Assembly: GCA_964035575.1 (NCBI GenBank)
Contig: OZ037891.1
Coordinates: forward strand, 930,001 to 994,000
Source: Rhynchopus sp. YZ270_cl-10
Taxonomy: Eukaryota; Euglenozoa; Diplonemea; Diplonemida; Diplonemidae
DNA: 64,000 nucleotides
Direction of reading: 5' to 3'
This document shows positions 54,447 to 64,000 of this stretch, piece by piece (positions within the stretch are counted from its first letter, which is position 1; every line of letters begins with the position of its first letter). Made by a program: the position numbers and the translations under genes. The notes under the pieces were generated by a model that worked only from the letters and a program-made list of their open reading frames with translations, was not told the origin of the DNA and ran no database searches.

Positions 54447-57400
54447 ATGGACATCCTAAAAGGTCTCCACAAGACCGAGCTCGATGCGTTGAGAGCATCC
54501 TTCCTTGAAGACCCTGACGGGCTGAACTTGACTGAGTTTGTCGAAAATGTTGGAAAGTACTTTCGCGACTCCTCTCCAGACACTGCGCACAACTCCTCTG
54601 CTGAAGGGAGCCTTGTTGCTTTGTTCCGCACCATCGACTTCGATGGTGACCAGCGTATTACGTGGGATGAGTTCACTACTTACTCTATTGATTCGCATAT
54701 CCGCCATACGCAGCAGAAACCGCATGAATGGGTGTCATCATATCTTGGGACGAAGACAGCAGAGAGTTCAGACCCGATTTTGAAGTTGACATTTTTGCGG
54801 TATTGGGGGCCTGAAGGGAAGTTTGTTGCGTTTTGCAAGAAGAGGCCGTTTAAGATCTACTCGCCTAAGACGATGCAGCTTTTGAAGGTGGCGCCGGCGG
54901 ATGCAGTGGGGCGGGGCACACTGACAGCCTGCGAATTCATCCCTGCGCACAACTTCTTTGCGGCGGCCAGCAGCGACTCAAACATCCGATTCTTCGACCG
55001 TGAGTTTCAACTACGCCACACCCTCCCCCTCGAGGCCACCGCAATGAAGCTGACCTGGTGCAAACGCAGCTATGTGCTCTATGCAGGCCTGAAGAATGGA
55101 CGCTTCCTCGTCATCGACATAGGGCGCACTGCGGGACCAAGCGCGAACACCAAAAAGACAAGAGTGACCTTGACGCTAGAAGTCCACACCAAAGCCATCA
55201 GCGACTTTATTGTACACCCGCAGCACGCTTCGAAGGTGTTCAGCTGCTCCCTGGACGGTACCATCAAGGTCTTTGATGTGGAGAAGTCTGACCGAAGCGA
55301 TATCGTGATGCGGCAGATTGGAGGCCACTCGAACGGCGTGCTTGGCATTGCGTACTGTGCCCTGCACGACTACATCTGCAGCATCGGGTACGAGCTCGAC
55401 GCATTCTGCTGGGCAACGAACAGCGCCAACAGCGCGCACCTCAAGACCCACAAGAAGATCTGCCTCGAGGACCACTCCAACCCACACAAAGGCAACTTCA
55501 CTGGGATCCACTGTGTCGAGAACACCTCTGAGGTCATCACCATGGACGTCTCTGGGTACATCAAGGTGTGGGATCTCCGCAGCTTCAAATGCACGCAGAC
55601 GCTGCTCATGGGGTGGTCGCCTGCAGAAGCGTACCCGCCCCCTGTCAAGCATGCGTGTATGTGCTACAGCGACATCTCGAAGGTGCTCATCACAGCAGAG
55701 CGCCGCCGCATCTGCCTCCACGCGCAGGACATCGAGGAGAAGTCTGCGTCCGAGTCGGTGTCGATTGTGCTCTACAACAGCACGCAGCGCTCCTTCATGA
55801 CCGCGTCTGGGAGGGACATCAAGATCTGGGAGGCACAGCAAGGGTGTCTGACGTCGCTTTACAGCAGCGTCGCGTCTGCCGACATCACTGCGCTGTGTAT
55901 AGATGAATACGGGCGGCGTGTGTACATAGGCACACAGGATGGCGGGCTGTCGTGCAGGATCTACCACACCTGCAGTCTGATCAACTCCTACGTGGAGGAC
56001 TGCCGGCATGCGTCTGAGATCTTCGCCATGTGCTATCTGTCGGAGCGCCGCCAGCTCTTCACCTCTGCGCTCGATGGATCTGTCTTCATCCACACCGACA
56101 AGGACAGAGGGCGGCGCTGCACGGTCCTGCACCCTGCACGCAAGAACAGCAGCCTAGCAGAGCCTATCTACATGTCGGTGTCGTTCTCACTTACGCTCTT
56201 CGCATCCGCGACGCCGCAACAGGTGTGCATCCGCGACGTGACGAACCCACGCAAGCCCATGGCAGAGTTCTCCCCGCCGGATGGGAACACGATCATCGGT
56301 ATCACCTTCCTGCAGCAGAAGGGGGGCCTCGTGCTGTCGTACTCCTCAGGCAGGTTTGCAGTCATCTCCACACGACCCATGATGACAAAGCTGGAGTCAG
56401 GGATGTCCGACCTCGCGCCCACGGTGCTCGCGCAGTGGGCGAACACCGCACACCTTTACAAACGTATCGACGACCTGCGCACTGCGGCTGCCTCGCACGT
56501 CATCCGCGAACACCTGCAGCAGGACCCAAATTCCGCACCCACACACATCTCCCATGCACCCCTTGAGTTCAACGAGGCGCAGTACCAGGAACGGTCCTAC
56601 AACTTCTATTCCGCAAACGAACGCTTCCCGCCTGCCTCGTGTCTGCACTATGAGGCGGGGAGCCACATCCTGTGGACCGGGGACGTGAAGGGGCGTGTCA
56701 CTGCGTGGTCCCTCTGCGACGTGTTCTCGCAGCACGGCCTGCACGACCTGAGCTACCCGGTCAAGCTCGAGGTCGACGGCACGCTCCCGCACACGGTGTT
56801 CCTCAAGAACACCAAGCAGCACCCAATCACCCCCACAGTGCAGATTCTGCGCTCCTGGCTGGCCCACAGCGACGAGATCCGCCACCTCTGTGTGAACGAG
56901 GACACCGGCACCGTGGTCACCTCCGGGGACGACCGACGCGCCCTCATCTGGGACTGCGAGGGTGTGCTTGTCGCGGAGCTGAGCTACGCAAAGAACTACC
57001 CGCACTACGGTGTGTGCAAGATCCCTGAGATGGCGGACAAGGGTGCAGTCGGGTCCCCTCGGCAGCTGGGGGCGGTGTTCAACTTGGGCGACGTGATCTA
57101 CCGCATGACACGGCTGTCTTCATTCTTCTTCACCTCAGCAACAAGCGCCCCAGTAACCTTGGTGAAGCTTCTGACACGCCTGCAGGGTGCCACTGACCAG
57201 GGCGTCACTACGTCACCGGTGTGCGGACACCCACGCGAGGTGGTGGTCCTGCCGAGCATCAAGGACGTGCTGCGCATGACCCCCGACGACTGCAAGGACA
57301 TGGTGCGCCGCAGCCCCTTTGCGGCACCCTCTGCACGCGACCCTTCCGACGCCGTGCCACTGGAGGCACTGCTCCCCGACCTCCCCGTGCAAGAGCTCTG

Positions 57401-58517
57401 CACACGCTACGCAGCCGCACTGCTGCCGTACGCAGTGCTGGACGCTCCACCCGAGGTGCACATCACCGAAGGCATCACCATCCAAGAGCCCCTCGAGACG
57501 TCGCTTCGTGTCAAATGCGAGGAGCTAGGTTCGCAGCGGCCACGCCGCTCGCGTGCAGCCTCGATCCTAGCAGGGCCCCCGGCACAGAAGAAGCAGGCTC
57601 AGTTCTCACGGATGAAGAGCACCATCATCGGGCGTACACTTCCTGCGACGGCAGCGATAGAGGAATCTGTGTGGTGGTGCACCAACAAGGAGCGTGAGAG
57701 AAGCCTTTTCCAATGCAGCGACGGTGCCGCACCAAAGGCGCGCACACAGACACGCCACAACAAGGAGCACACCGCACAGCCCGCCGTCGCGCGCCTCCCG
57801 GACGGCGTCTGCATCAAGAAGATTGCCGCCCGCGCAGTCGCCTGCGTGGCCGCCTTGACACTCTCCGCCGCAGTCTCTTACTGTGAGACGCTGGAACCAC
57901 TTGAAGCACTACAGTCTATTGCACAGGACGCACGGCGGGGCAGCCTTTCTGCGAGCACTGTGGACACCCGCCCGAAGCCTCAAGAAGTGACATTGGAGAG
58001 AAAGGAGGTGGAGGTGTTCAGCAATGAGGCCTGTTTAGGGCATGTACGTGAGTGTGAGCGGGTGGGGCTGCACAATGTGCGGGCCGACATGAAGGTGTGG
58101 TCTGAGATGGATCTGGGGCGGCGGTTGTGTGCAGAGAGGGTGGCGAGGGAGGGTGCGACACCGCCTGCGTGTTGTGCGGCAAATGGTGGGGTTGCTGTGA
58201 GACGGAGCTTCCAGCGTGCAGGGCAACAGAGGCGGGGGATGTCTGCGCCACAGCAGCGTGGCAGCTGTCGCAATGTCATGGACAGACCCGTCCCAGGTGC
58301 GGCGCGTTGCTCCCCAGCACCACCGCAGAAGGGAAGGGAGGAAACGGAGCGTCCACAAACAGGGCGCACCCTCATCGGGCGCAGAGTCCACGCACAGCAC
58401 CTCCACGCGCTCTCAAACGGCTTCATCCCCGCCACAGCCACAAACGAGGCAAGCTGCCACTCAGCGATGTTCCGCCCTCAAGGCAGACAGCGCGCCCCAC
58501 AAGAGGTAATAGAATGA
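54447..58517 (+). CDS. EF-hand and WD40-repeat protein, 1356 aa
   Basis: A single 4-kb exon. The ATG at 54447 follows TATGATAG at 54431-54438. Residues ~5-85 hold an EF-hand pair. The second loop, at residue 64, is canonical (DFDGDQRITWDEF); the first is degenerate. From ~115 to ~860 there are many WD40-type blades (for example VFSCSLDGTIKVFDVE, ITMDVSGYIKVWDLR and VVTSGDDRRALIWDCE), enough for two propellers. The C-terminal ~490 residues are mostly low complexity, basic and Ala/Pro/Ser-rich, with one hydrophobic stretch near 1130. The architecture matches the EF-hand/WD-repeat proteins (WDR49/WDR64/EFCAB8-like) linked to cilia and flagella in other eukaryotes. A calcium-responsive scaffold role is inference. 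Confidence 0.85.
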   Translation: MDILKGLHKTELDALRASFLEDPDGLNLTEFVENVGKYFRDSSPDTAHNSSAEGSLVALFRTIDFDGDQRITWDEFTTYSIDSHIRHTQQKPHEWVSSYLGTKTAESSDPILKLTFLRYWGPEGKFVAFCKKRPFKIYSPKTMQLLKVAPADAVGRGTLTACEFIPAHNFFAAASSDSNIRFFDREFQLRHTLPLEATAMKLTWCKRSYVLYAGLKNGRFLVIDIGRTAGPSANTKKTRVTLTLEVHTKAISDFIVHPQHASKVFSCSLDGTIKVFDVEKSDRSDIVMRQIGGHSNGVLGIAYCALHDYICSIGYELDAFCWATNSANSAHLKTHKKICLEDHSNPHKGNFTGIHCVENTSEVITMDVSGYIKVWDLRSFKCTQTLLMGWSPAEAYPPPVKHACMCYSDISKVLITAERRRICLHAQDIEEKSASESVSIVLYNSTQRSFMTASGRDIKIWEAQQGCLTSLYSSVASADITALCIDEYGRRVYIGTQDGGLSCRIYHTCSLINSYVEDCRHASEIFAMCYLSERRQLFTSALDGSVFIHTDKDRGRRCTVLHPARKNSSLAEPIYMSVSFSLTLFASATPQQVCIRDVTNPRKPMAEFSPPDGNTIIGITFLQQKGGLVLSYSSGRFAVISTRPMMTKLESGMSDLAPTVLAQWANTAHLYKRIDDLRTAAASHVIREHLQQDPNSAPTHISHAPLEFNEAQYQERSYNFYSANERFPPASCLHYEAGSHILWTGDVKGRVTAWSLCDVFSQHGLHDLSYPVKLEVDGTLPHTVFLKNTKQHPITPTVQILRSWLAHSDEIRHLCVNEDTGTVVTSGDDRRALIWDCEGVLVAELSYAKNYPHYGVCKIPEMADKGAVGSPRQLGAVFNLGDVIYRMTRLSSFFFTSATSAPVTLVKLLTRLQGATDQGVTTSPVCGHPREVVVLPSIKDVLRMTPDDCKDMVRRSPFAAPSARDPSDAVPLEALLPDLPVQELCTRYAAALLPYAVLDAPPEVHITEGITIQEPLETSLRVKCEELGSQRPRRSRAASILAGPPAQKKQAQFSRMKSTIIGRTLPATAAIEESVWWCTNKERERSLFQCSDGAAPKARTQTRHNKEHTAQPAVARLPDGVCIKKIAARAVACVAALTLSAAVSYCETLEPLEALQSIAQDARRGSLSASTVDTRPKPQEVTLERKEVEVFSNEACLGHVRECERVGLHNVRADMKVWSEMDLGRRLCAERVAREGATPPACCAANGGVAVRRSFQRAGQQRRGMSAPQQRGSCRNVMDRPVPGAARCSPAPPQKGREETERPQTGRTLIGRRVHAQHLHALSNGFIPATATNEASCHSAMFRPQGRQRAPQEVIE

Positions 58518-58943
58518 CGTTGTGAGACGATGTGATGCCCGATGCCCTGTTTGTTTTTTTTTTCTGGAGTTGTCAAGAAAGGGGATTGAAGGGTAGGAAA
58601 GGATGTTTGTGTGTTCCTGTTAGTTCCCTGCAGGACACATAGGTGTTTTTCCTACAATGGTTTTGTGATTTTGTTCCGCCATGCTTTCACACTTTTCACG
58701 AAGTACTCAAATAACCCCTAACAAAGTAAAATTATCCCCCAAAAAAATTGTTTTGTTTCCCTCAATCTGTAGATGCCTGAACGTTCCAATCTTCACTTTC
58801 TTCAAGGTGATTAATCCTACGAGGCTTCGACTCTGTAGATTTGTGTACGTGAGGGCATATTTTTTCTTCTTCAATTTACCCCACACGGCAGTCACCTTCC
58901 CCCGACAACGTTGGTTTGTCGTGAGGAGAAAAAAAGTAGTAAA
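58518..58943. other. Spacer before the proline-rich gene
   Basis: 426 bp. A degenerate family A-like hairpin lies at 58805 (AGGTGATTAATCCTACGAGG, then CTTCGACTCTG). Acceptor-like CTGTAG is at 58772 and GGCAG at 58891. No gene. Confidence 0.45.
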
Positions 58944-61900
58944 ATGGACGACTGGAACGTTCATGTGAACAGACGGGGTGCGTACATGAACTTTTCGCAG
59001 GAGAGGCGCGCGGCTTCTCCGGTGTCGCCGCGTGGCGGTGGCCGGCAGGACGGGAACTGGCAGTGGGTGTGGGGCGGCGCGAGCTGGAGCTGGGCCTACG
59101 TTCCCACTATGGAGCCGCCCCCGCAAGAGGCGTACCAGCCGCCTCCCCCACCACAGCACCACCAACACCACCGGAGCAGCAGCCCACGCAAGAGGCACGT
59201 CTACGACAGCCACCACACCCAGCCATACCACCGTGCCCCCCACAGCGCTGCACCTGCAGACTACGGAAGGTACGACTCACCCCCGATGCACCGCGACTGG
59301 CACTCAGCGTCGCCAGAGCATGGTGGTGGTGGCGGTGGTGGTGCCTACGGCGACGACTACGGGTCAGCAGTCAGCCCTATGACACGGCATAGGCTGGTTC
59401 CCTCAGAGAGGCCGAGGCGGGTGAGGGTGCAGAGGGGTGGTGGTGGTGGTGGTGGTGCGGTGATGGACGCAACACAGACGGAGCTTGCCAAGCTGCGGGA
59501 GCGTATCCATGCGCTAGAGGTATGTTATTTGTTAAACCACCAAGGTTCACGAACCGCATGAGATTTTGCCAAGACTTATTAAATTTTTAAACATGGATGA
59601 AAAAAAGAGAAGAAAAAAGGGCCTCCGACGAAAATTTAAAAAGTAAAAGGGGTTTTTTTAGAATAAGTTAAAGAAATAAGGGTAGAAAATGTTAGCAGAT
59701 GGGGAAAATCATAAGAAAGAATCCACTATCTACTCGCTCCTCTCGTTCTCTTTGTACACGTCTTGCACTAGTTGGTCGTATTTTGTGACTACTTTTTTTT
59801 TTGTCTCCAGCGAGACAGCGCTGTAATTGACCCTCTTTCCTCCTCGTAGTTTTTTCATCTTTATGATGCGTAACGGGGTAGGGGGCTGGATTCCTCGCCC
59901 TCATCGTCGTCTTTCTGTATTATCGTCTGCTCACCACGAAGAGCGGGCACGTCATCACGCGCAATGCCCAAAGTAAGGAACCCACAGTCCCCCCGCGCCA
60001 CCGTTTGGTACGGGCTGAAGCCCAAGACGCCGCAGGACTGCGTTCTCCTCGTCATCCCCACTCCTCAACGCCCAGGGAGGCAGCTCGCACCACGGAACCG
60101 CTCTGCCGCGCCAGACGCATCTCACCCTTATTATTTTGTATCTTTTCTTTTGAAATGCTTCTTTTCAATGAGAATGTTTTATGGTGTCTTTTTATTGCGT
60201 TTTGTTCGTCGTCTTTACTCACCCGCTGTCCGAACAAAACTGTCCATGTCAGCGTCGGAATCTACGGTTACGGCAGCACGGATCTGCTGTGCGTGCTCGG
60301 CATGCAGCTTTGGTTGCCTCATTGCGCAGCGTAGCCAGATCAGCCATCTTGCCTTTTTTCGTTAGCTGAAAAGGTTTATCGATTACTTGTGTTGTTCTCT
60401 GGTCGCGAATTTGGATATAGTGTGTGGGAGAGAATATTGTCTCAAAGAAAGAGGCTTCTTCGTGAACCATGTGGTACTGCATAACATAACCTAACAATCC
60501 CCACAGGCAGAGCGGTTGCAGGCACACCCCATGACTGGGCTGACGGAGGACGAGCTTGTGGAGGATGTGGATGAGGTGTGCTTTGGGCAGGGCATCTCGC
60601 TGGTCCTCAAGACGCTCTGCGCGGACGACGTGATGGTCATCGCTACTGCACGAGACCTTGTGGTGCGGGACACACAGTCGGTATGTCTTGTGACAAACCT
60701 TTTTTTTTTTTTAATGTCATTTTCAACACCTTCTGCTGGGTGAGCTATGAACGTGTAGAGCTTTTCTCTCTAGGTCTCAGTATCGTCTCACAGACTCTTA
60801 CTAACTCAACACAACAGAATGCGGTCATCCTCGAGCTGCGCTACGAGGTCATGGAGAAGGTCTTCTTCCGCTCCGACAAGGTCATCATCGACACTGGGTA
60901 TGCTTTCCCTCCTCTTTTCCAATACCAAATGACAAAGGCAACTGCTTTGTTTCCGTCACACTTCGTTCCGCTTTCCCCCAAAAGCTTTCACGAAAAAAGG
61001 CCACGATGCACCTCACTCACCTCCTTCCCCACAGCGACTACTGCGGCGTGGTCTTCCTTGTCCCCGAGCAGGGCACACAGGGTGTCACCATCACAAGAGT
61101 CATTGCAGCGCGCGCAGGGTTGCCGCCACCTTGCCCTCCTTCGCCACGGTATGCTATTGGACAACCCTTTTTTGCAAAGCCGTACAGCCCAATGCACGAT
61201 GAATCTGATCAAGGTGACTCAGGCTTAGGTTCATATTATATTTTTTCTCACCCTTCATTCCTACGTCAACAACGCAGGAGGACGCGAAGCAAATCCCCAC
61301 GAGGGCGGTATTCTGAGAGCAACGCACAGCAAGCGGTCGACAACATCCACTCCATCATGCACCAGATGGACAGCGAGCGTGGCAGTCGCTCCCCTGGGCG
61401 CCACCAGCGTGAGGATCCTGTGTACGTCCCGAGCCGGCCTGGCGAGTGGGCGCAGGCAGCCTGGGGTGAGGCACCGCCACACCCCTCCAAGCATGTGGTG
61501 GCGCCGGTCGCGTCGCCTGCTGACGTGTCGCCGTACCAGCCTCCCCCACCACAGACGCCACCACCACAGCAATACGCAGGTGCATATGCCAGCCCGTACG
61601 AGGTGCCGCCACCACCGCCACCACAGCCCTTTGCAGGCCAAGGGGGTGCGGAGTACCAAAGGGGTGCGTCGCCTCCTCCGCCCCGTGCCAGGACTATCGT
61701 GGCAGGGCAGCCGCCACCACCAGGTGGGCCACCGCCACAGCCGCAAGGTGGTGCGGCTCCGATAGTGTCGCCTGTGGTGCCGGCAGCGGAACGGCCACCG
61801 CCGCCGTCGTACGCAAGGTATGTTGTGTTGTGTTGCGGGTTGACATGGTCGGCTCTGATAAATATTATATTACCCCCCGCACAGCAAGCCGCCGCCACCG

Positions 61901-62932
61901 CAGACCTCACCGCCGGTGCAGGCGTTGCAGGCGAAGGTGGTGCCCCCGCCACCGGTGGAGGTGAAGGCTGCCGCACCACCGCCACCGCCTCCGGTCGCGA
62001 AGGCTGCTGCAATGGAGGCTCCTGTGCAGGCAGCGCCACCAGCACCACCAGCACCAAAGGTGGCAGCACCAGCGCCGCCTACACCTGCCGCTGCACCGGT
62101 GCCCCCGCCACCAAAGGCAGCAGCACCACCACCACCGGCCCCGCCAGCAGCGAAGGAAGTAGCAGCACCGTCCCCACCACCGCCGCCAGCAGCCAAAGCA
62201 GTGCCGCCACCGCCAGCACCGAAGGCAGCACCGGCACCGCCTACGCCAGCAGCGGGTGCGCCACCGCCACCACCAGCGGCAGGCAAGGCGGCAGCACCAC
62301 CACCGCCAGCTCCGTCGCCAAGCAACAAGACGCCGCCTGCGCCGCCCGCACCACCGACACCCAAGAAGGCTGTCCCGCCACCAGCGCCAGCACCGAAGGC
62401 AGCATCACCGCCACCACCTGCCCCACCTGCAGCAGGAAAGGCAGCACCACCACCACCGGCTCCGCCAGCAGCCGGCAAGGCGGCACCACCACCACCGCCA
62501 GGAGGCAAGGCAGCACCGCCACCACCTGCCCCACCTGCAGCAGGAAAAGCAGCACCGCCACCACCGGCTCCACCAACACCAGGCAAGGTGGCACCACCGC
62601 CACCGCCCGGAGGCAAGGCAGCACCACCACCCGCACCTCCGACACCAGGCAAGGCCGCACCGCCACCACCTGCCCCACCAGCAGCAGGGAAGGCAGCACC
62701 ACCACCACCACCCGGAGGGAAGGCTGTGCCCCCGCCGCCGCCAGGAGGCAAGGCAGCACCACCACCACCTGCCCCACCTGCAGCAGGAAAGGCAGCACCA
62801 CCACCACCGGCTCCACCAGCACCAGGCAAGGTGGCACCACCACCGCCACCAGCAGGGGGGAAGGCAGCACCGCCGCCACCACCTCCACCAGGAGGGAAAG
62901 CTGCGCCCCCGCCTCCCCCACCGCCGAAGTAA
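58944..62932 (+). CDS. Proline-rich protein, 6 exons, unknown function
   Basis: Exons 58944-59519, 60507-60680, 60818-60897, 61035-61148, 61278-61817 and 61885-62932 join in frame to 843 aa; all five donors are GTATG. Residues 1-192 are Gly/Pro/His/Arg-rich, ending in a short coiled coil (AKLRERIHALE). Residues ~193-305, spread over three short exons, are the only folded-looking part (LTEDELVEDVDEVCFGQGIS to YCGVVFLVPEQGTQGVTITR). No family is recognised for it. Residues ~310-495 are Pro/Gly/Tyr-rich. From ~495 to the end are Lys-Ala-Ala-Pro5-type repeats (GKAAPPPPAPPAAGKAAPPP) that resemble an FH1/WASP-like profilin or SH3 ligand. The single spaced Lys residues are regular. It could be an actin- or membrane-associated scaffold (inference). 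The first intron is 987 nt and carries antisense coding-like sequence. Confidence 0.8.
59861..60346 (-). pseudogene. Antisense coding-like sequence inside an intron
   Basis: On the - strand an ATG at 60346 in good context opens MADLATLRNEATK. A 1-nt slip in an AAA run leads to LHAEHAQQIRAAVTVDSDAD, then MDSFVRTAG at a GTGAGT donor-like site near 60220. Further along, 60058-59861 reads SCGVLGFSPYQTVARGDCGF and ends in an acidic tail (QKDDDEGEESS) at a TAA. Codons are GC-ending like real genes here. The parts do not join cleanly: a second slip or splice is needed near 60060. It may be a small nested host gene with assembly indels, or a decayed one. The same stretch is also open on the + strand, so strand is not certain. 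Confidence 0.3.
61212..61240 (+). repeat. Short family A copy inside an intron
   Basis: AGGTGACTCAGGCTTAGGTT then CATATTATA and a T-run, within the 129-nt fourth intron (61149-61277) of the proline-rich gene. The loop part is deleted. Confidence 0.5.
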
Positions 62933-63381
62933 GCGGGGTGGGTGGGGTGAGCTGGGCTCTCGTTTTGTGTTTGTCAAAAAAAAATGGGGAACAACGGTTC
63001 CCGGTCCCTGTTTTGTTCGTTTGCCTTATTTCTTTTGCCCACTTCACTGTGTGTAAGGAGGTGACGCCTTTTTTCTTGGGGATAAAAACGTCGCCGAAAA
63101 TTCGAAATTCGAAGTCGAACGAAACAAGTTTTAAAAAATAGGGGAAGGAGGAGGAAAGTCCTACTACACTGAAGGCTTTGTTGCGCCGAGGACTCACCTA
63201 CTTCTTTCAAAGTTGTCTGTATTCCAAACTGTATTTATTTAGGTTTAGTAGGGTGAATTCTTTTGCGTACCTTGGTCACGCAAGGTGCACAGTCACGATG
63301 GGGCTTCGTATTTCAAGTCAACTTTTTTTTTTACAAAACACAAAAATAGGGAAACAGAGGTCGGCTGGGTGTGTCTTCATC

Positions 63382-63417
<36 letters not shown>

Positions 63418-63557
63418 AAAACTTGGTTGCAGGCCTTTTGCTAACCATCATGCCATCATGCCACGTTTTTGGGGCGTTTTTTATTTTTTTTTCCATCATG
63501 CCACGGGGTGGTGGGGCAGGGCTTTCGCTCTGCATCACCTGGGGATTTCCCCCCCAG

Positions 63558-63834
63558 ATGGCATGATGGCATGATGGCATGATGGCATGATGGCATGATG
63601 GCATGATGGCATGATGGCATGATGGCATGATGGCATGATGGCATGATGGCATGATGGCATGATGGCATGATGGCATGATGGCATGATGGCATGATGGCAT
63701 GATGGCATGATGGCATGATGGCATGATGGCATGATGGCATGATGGCATGATGGCATGATGGCATGATGGCATGATGGCATGATGGCATGATGGCATGATG
63801 GCATGATGGCATGATGGCATGATGGCATGATGGC
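63558..63834. repeat. 9-bp tandem repeat (GCATGATGG), about 31 copies
   Basis: Perfect units over ~277 bp. Because 9 is a multiple of 3, all frames stay open, giving an artificial - strand ORF of MPSCHHAI-type repeats. Single units of the complement (CCATCATGCC) lie at 63446-63462 and 63494-63503, which may be the seed from which the array grew. Confidence 0.97.
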
Positions 63835-63837
63835 ACC

Positions 63838-64000
63838 TTAAAATTTTTCTGCTCGCTGCGCTCGCGGAGGTATACCTCAAAAAAATTTTTCGCTCGCTTC
63901 GCTCGCGCTGTACGCTATTTTCTTCCTGCCTACGGTGCCATTTTACAATGTCTAAGGGGATTCCCTTGCATTTTGCAGCCAGAAATGAAACTTGACCCAA
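63838..64000 (-). repeat. Dispersed repeat, truncated by window end
   Basis: Begins with two short palindromes (GCTCGCTGCGCTCGCGG and CGCTCGCTTCGCTCGCG). It then enters sequence shared with 12178-12235 (TTACAATGTCTAAGGGGATT, CCCTTGCATTTTGCAGCC). It continues beyond 64000. Confidence 0.55.

Larger units (their letters stand above)
62933..64000. other. Right-end spacer with satellite and dispersed repeat
   Basis: A family D copy at 63285, a 30-bp T-run at 63387-63416, the 9-bp satellite at 63558, and the repeat shared with 12110 at 63838-64000. The - strand frames through the satellite are by-products. No gene. Confidence 0.55.

Noticed and set aside
61870-62829. 319-aa Gly/Ala-rich minus-strand ORF opposite the proline-rich gene
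   Set aside because: Antisense of (Pro)n-Ala repeats; no start context or independent signal.
63380-64000. 206-aa minus-strand ORF of MPSCHHAI repeats
   Set aside because: Produced by the 9-bp satellite, whose unit length keeps every frame open.

Overview
This is nuclear DNA of a free-living type of protist. Thirteen protein-coding loci are supported, plus two weak gene remnants. Eukaryotic origin is shown by GT-AG introns that restore reading frames (most donors begin GTATG) and by eukaryotic families: a formin, a ZIP4/SPO22-like TPR protein, a Pumilio protein, an EF-hand/WD40 protein, a ShK/prolyl-4-hydroxylase and a plant-type H+-pyrophosphatase. Coding DNA is GC-rich with GC-rich third positions, while the DNA between genes is full of T and A homopolymers. 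All thirteen genes lie on the + strand, and most have a pyrimidine-AG site shortly before the ATG. That layout recalls lineages with one-way gene arrays and spliced-leader trans-splicing (Euglenozoa, dinoflagellates, perkinsids), but I cannot assign a lineage from the window.

Layout. 0.3-4.1 kb: tandem pair of ZIP4/SPO22-like TPR genes, the first shortened. 4.6-9.8 kb: a small secreted Cys-rich protein and a large three-exon Cys-rich type I membrane protein (1087 aa), with a - strand coding remnant between them. 9.8-21.8 kb: gene-free, packed with short hairpin repeats and palindromes. 21.8-24.7 kb: formin with an inactive PTEN-like N-terminus. 25.9-29.0 kb: vacuolar-type H+-pyrophosphatase, 4 or 5 exons. 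29-31.3 kb: gene-free. 31.4-35.5 kb: three compact genes (a small membrane protein, a coiled-coil protein, and a Fic-domain protein with an acylation-type N-terminus). 35.5-41.3 kb: gene-free, with a 950-bp terminal-inverted-repeat element carrying two minisatellites and two foldback elements. 41.3-43.1 kb: Pumilio protein with a ubiquitin-like N-terminus. 43.1-51.0 kb: gene-free, repeat-rich. 51.0-52.5 kb: prolyl 4-hydroxylase. 54.4-58.5 kb: EF-hand/WD40 protein. 58.9-62.9 kb: six-exon proline-rich protein with antisense coding-like sequence in its first intron. 63.4-64.0 kb: a 9-bp satellite and a dispersed repeat that runs off the window.

The genes do not form a pathway. They are a mixed set for meiosis, actin assembly, proton pumping, RNA binding, secretory-pathway modification and the cell surface. 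The most unusual feature is the gene-free DNA. It holds dozens of 35-60 bp elements in at least six sequence families that share a plan: a short inverted repeat, then a TTCATCTTATAAC- or TTTCAACTT-like tail, then a T-run. I recognise no transposase, reverse transcriptase, virus-like element, tRNA, rRNA, snRNA or CRISPR array.
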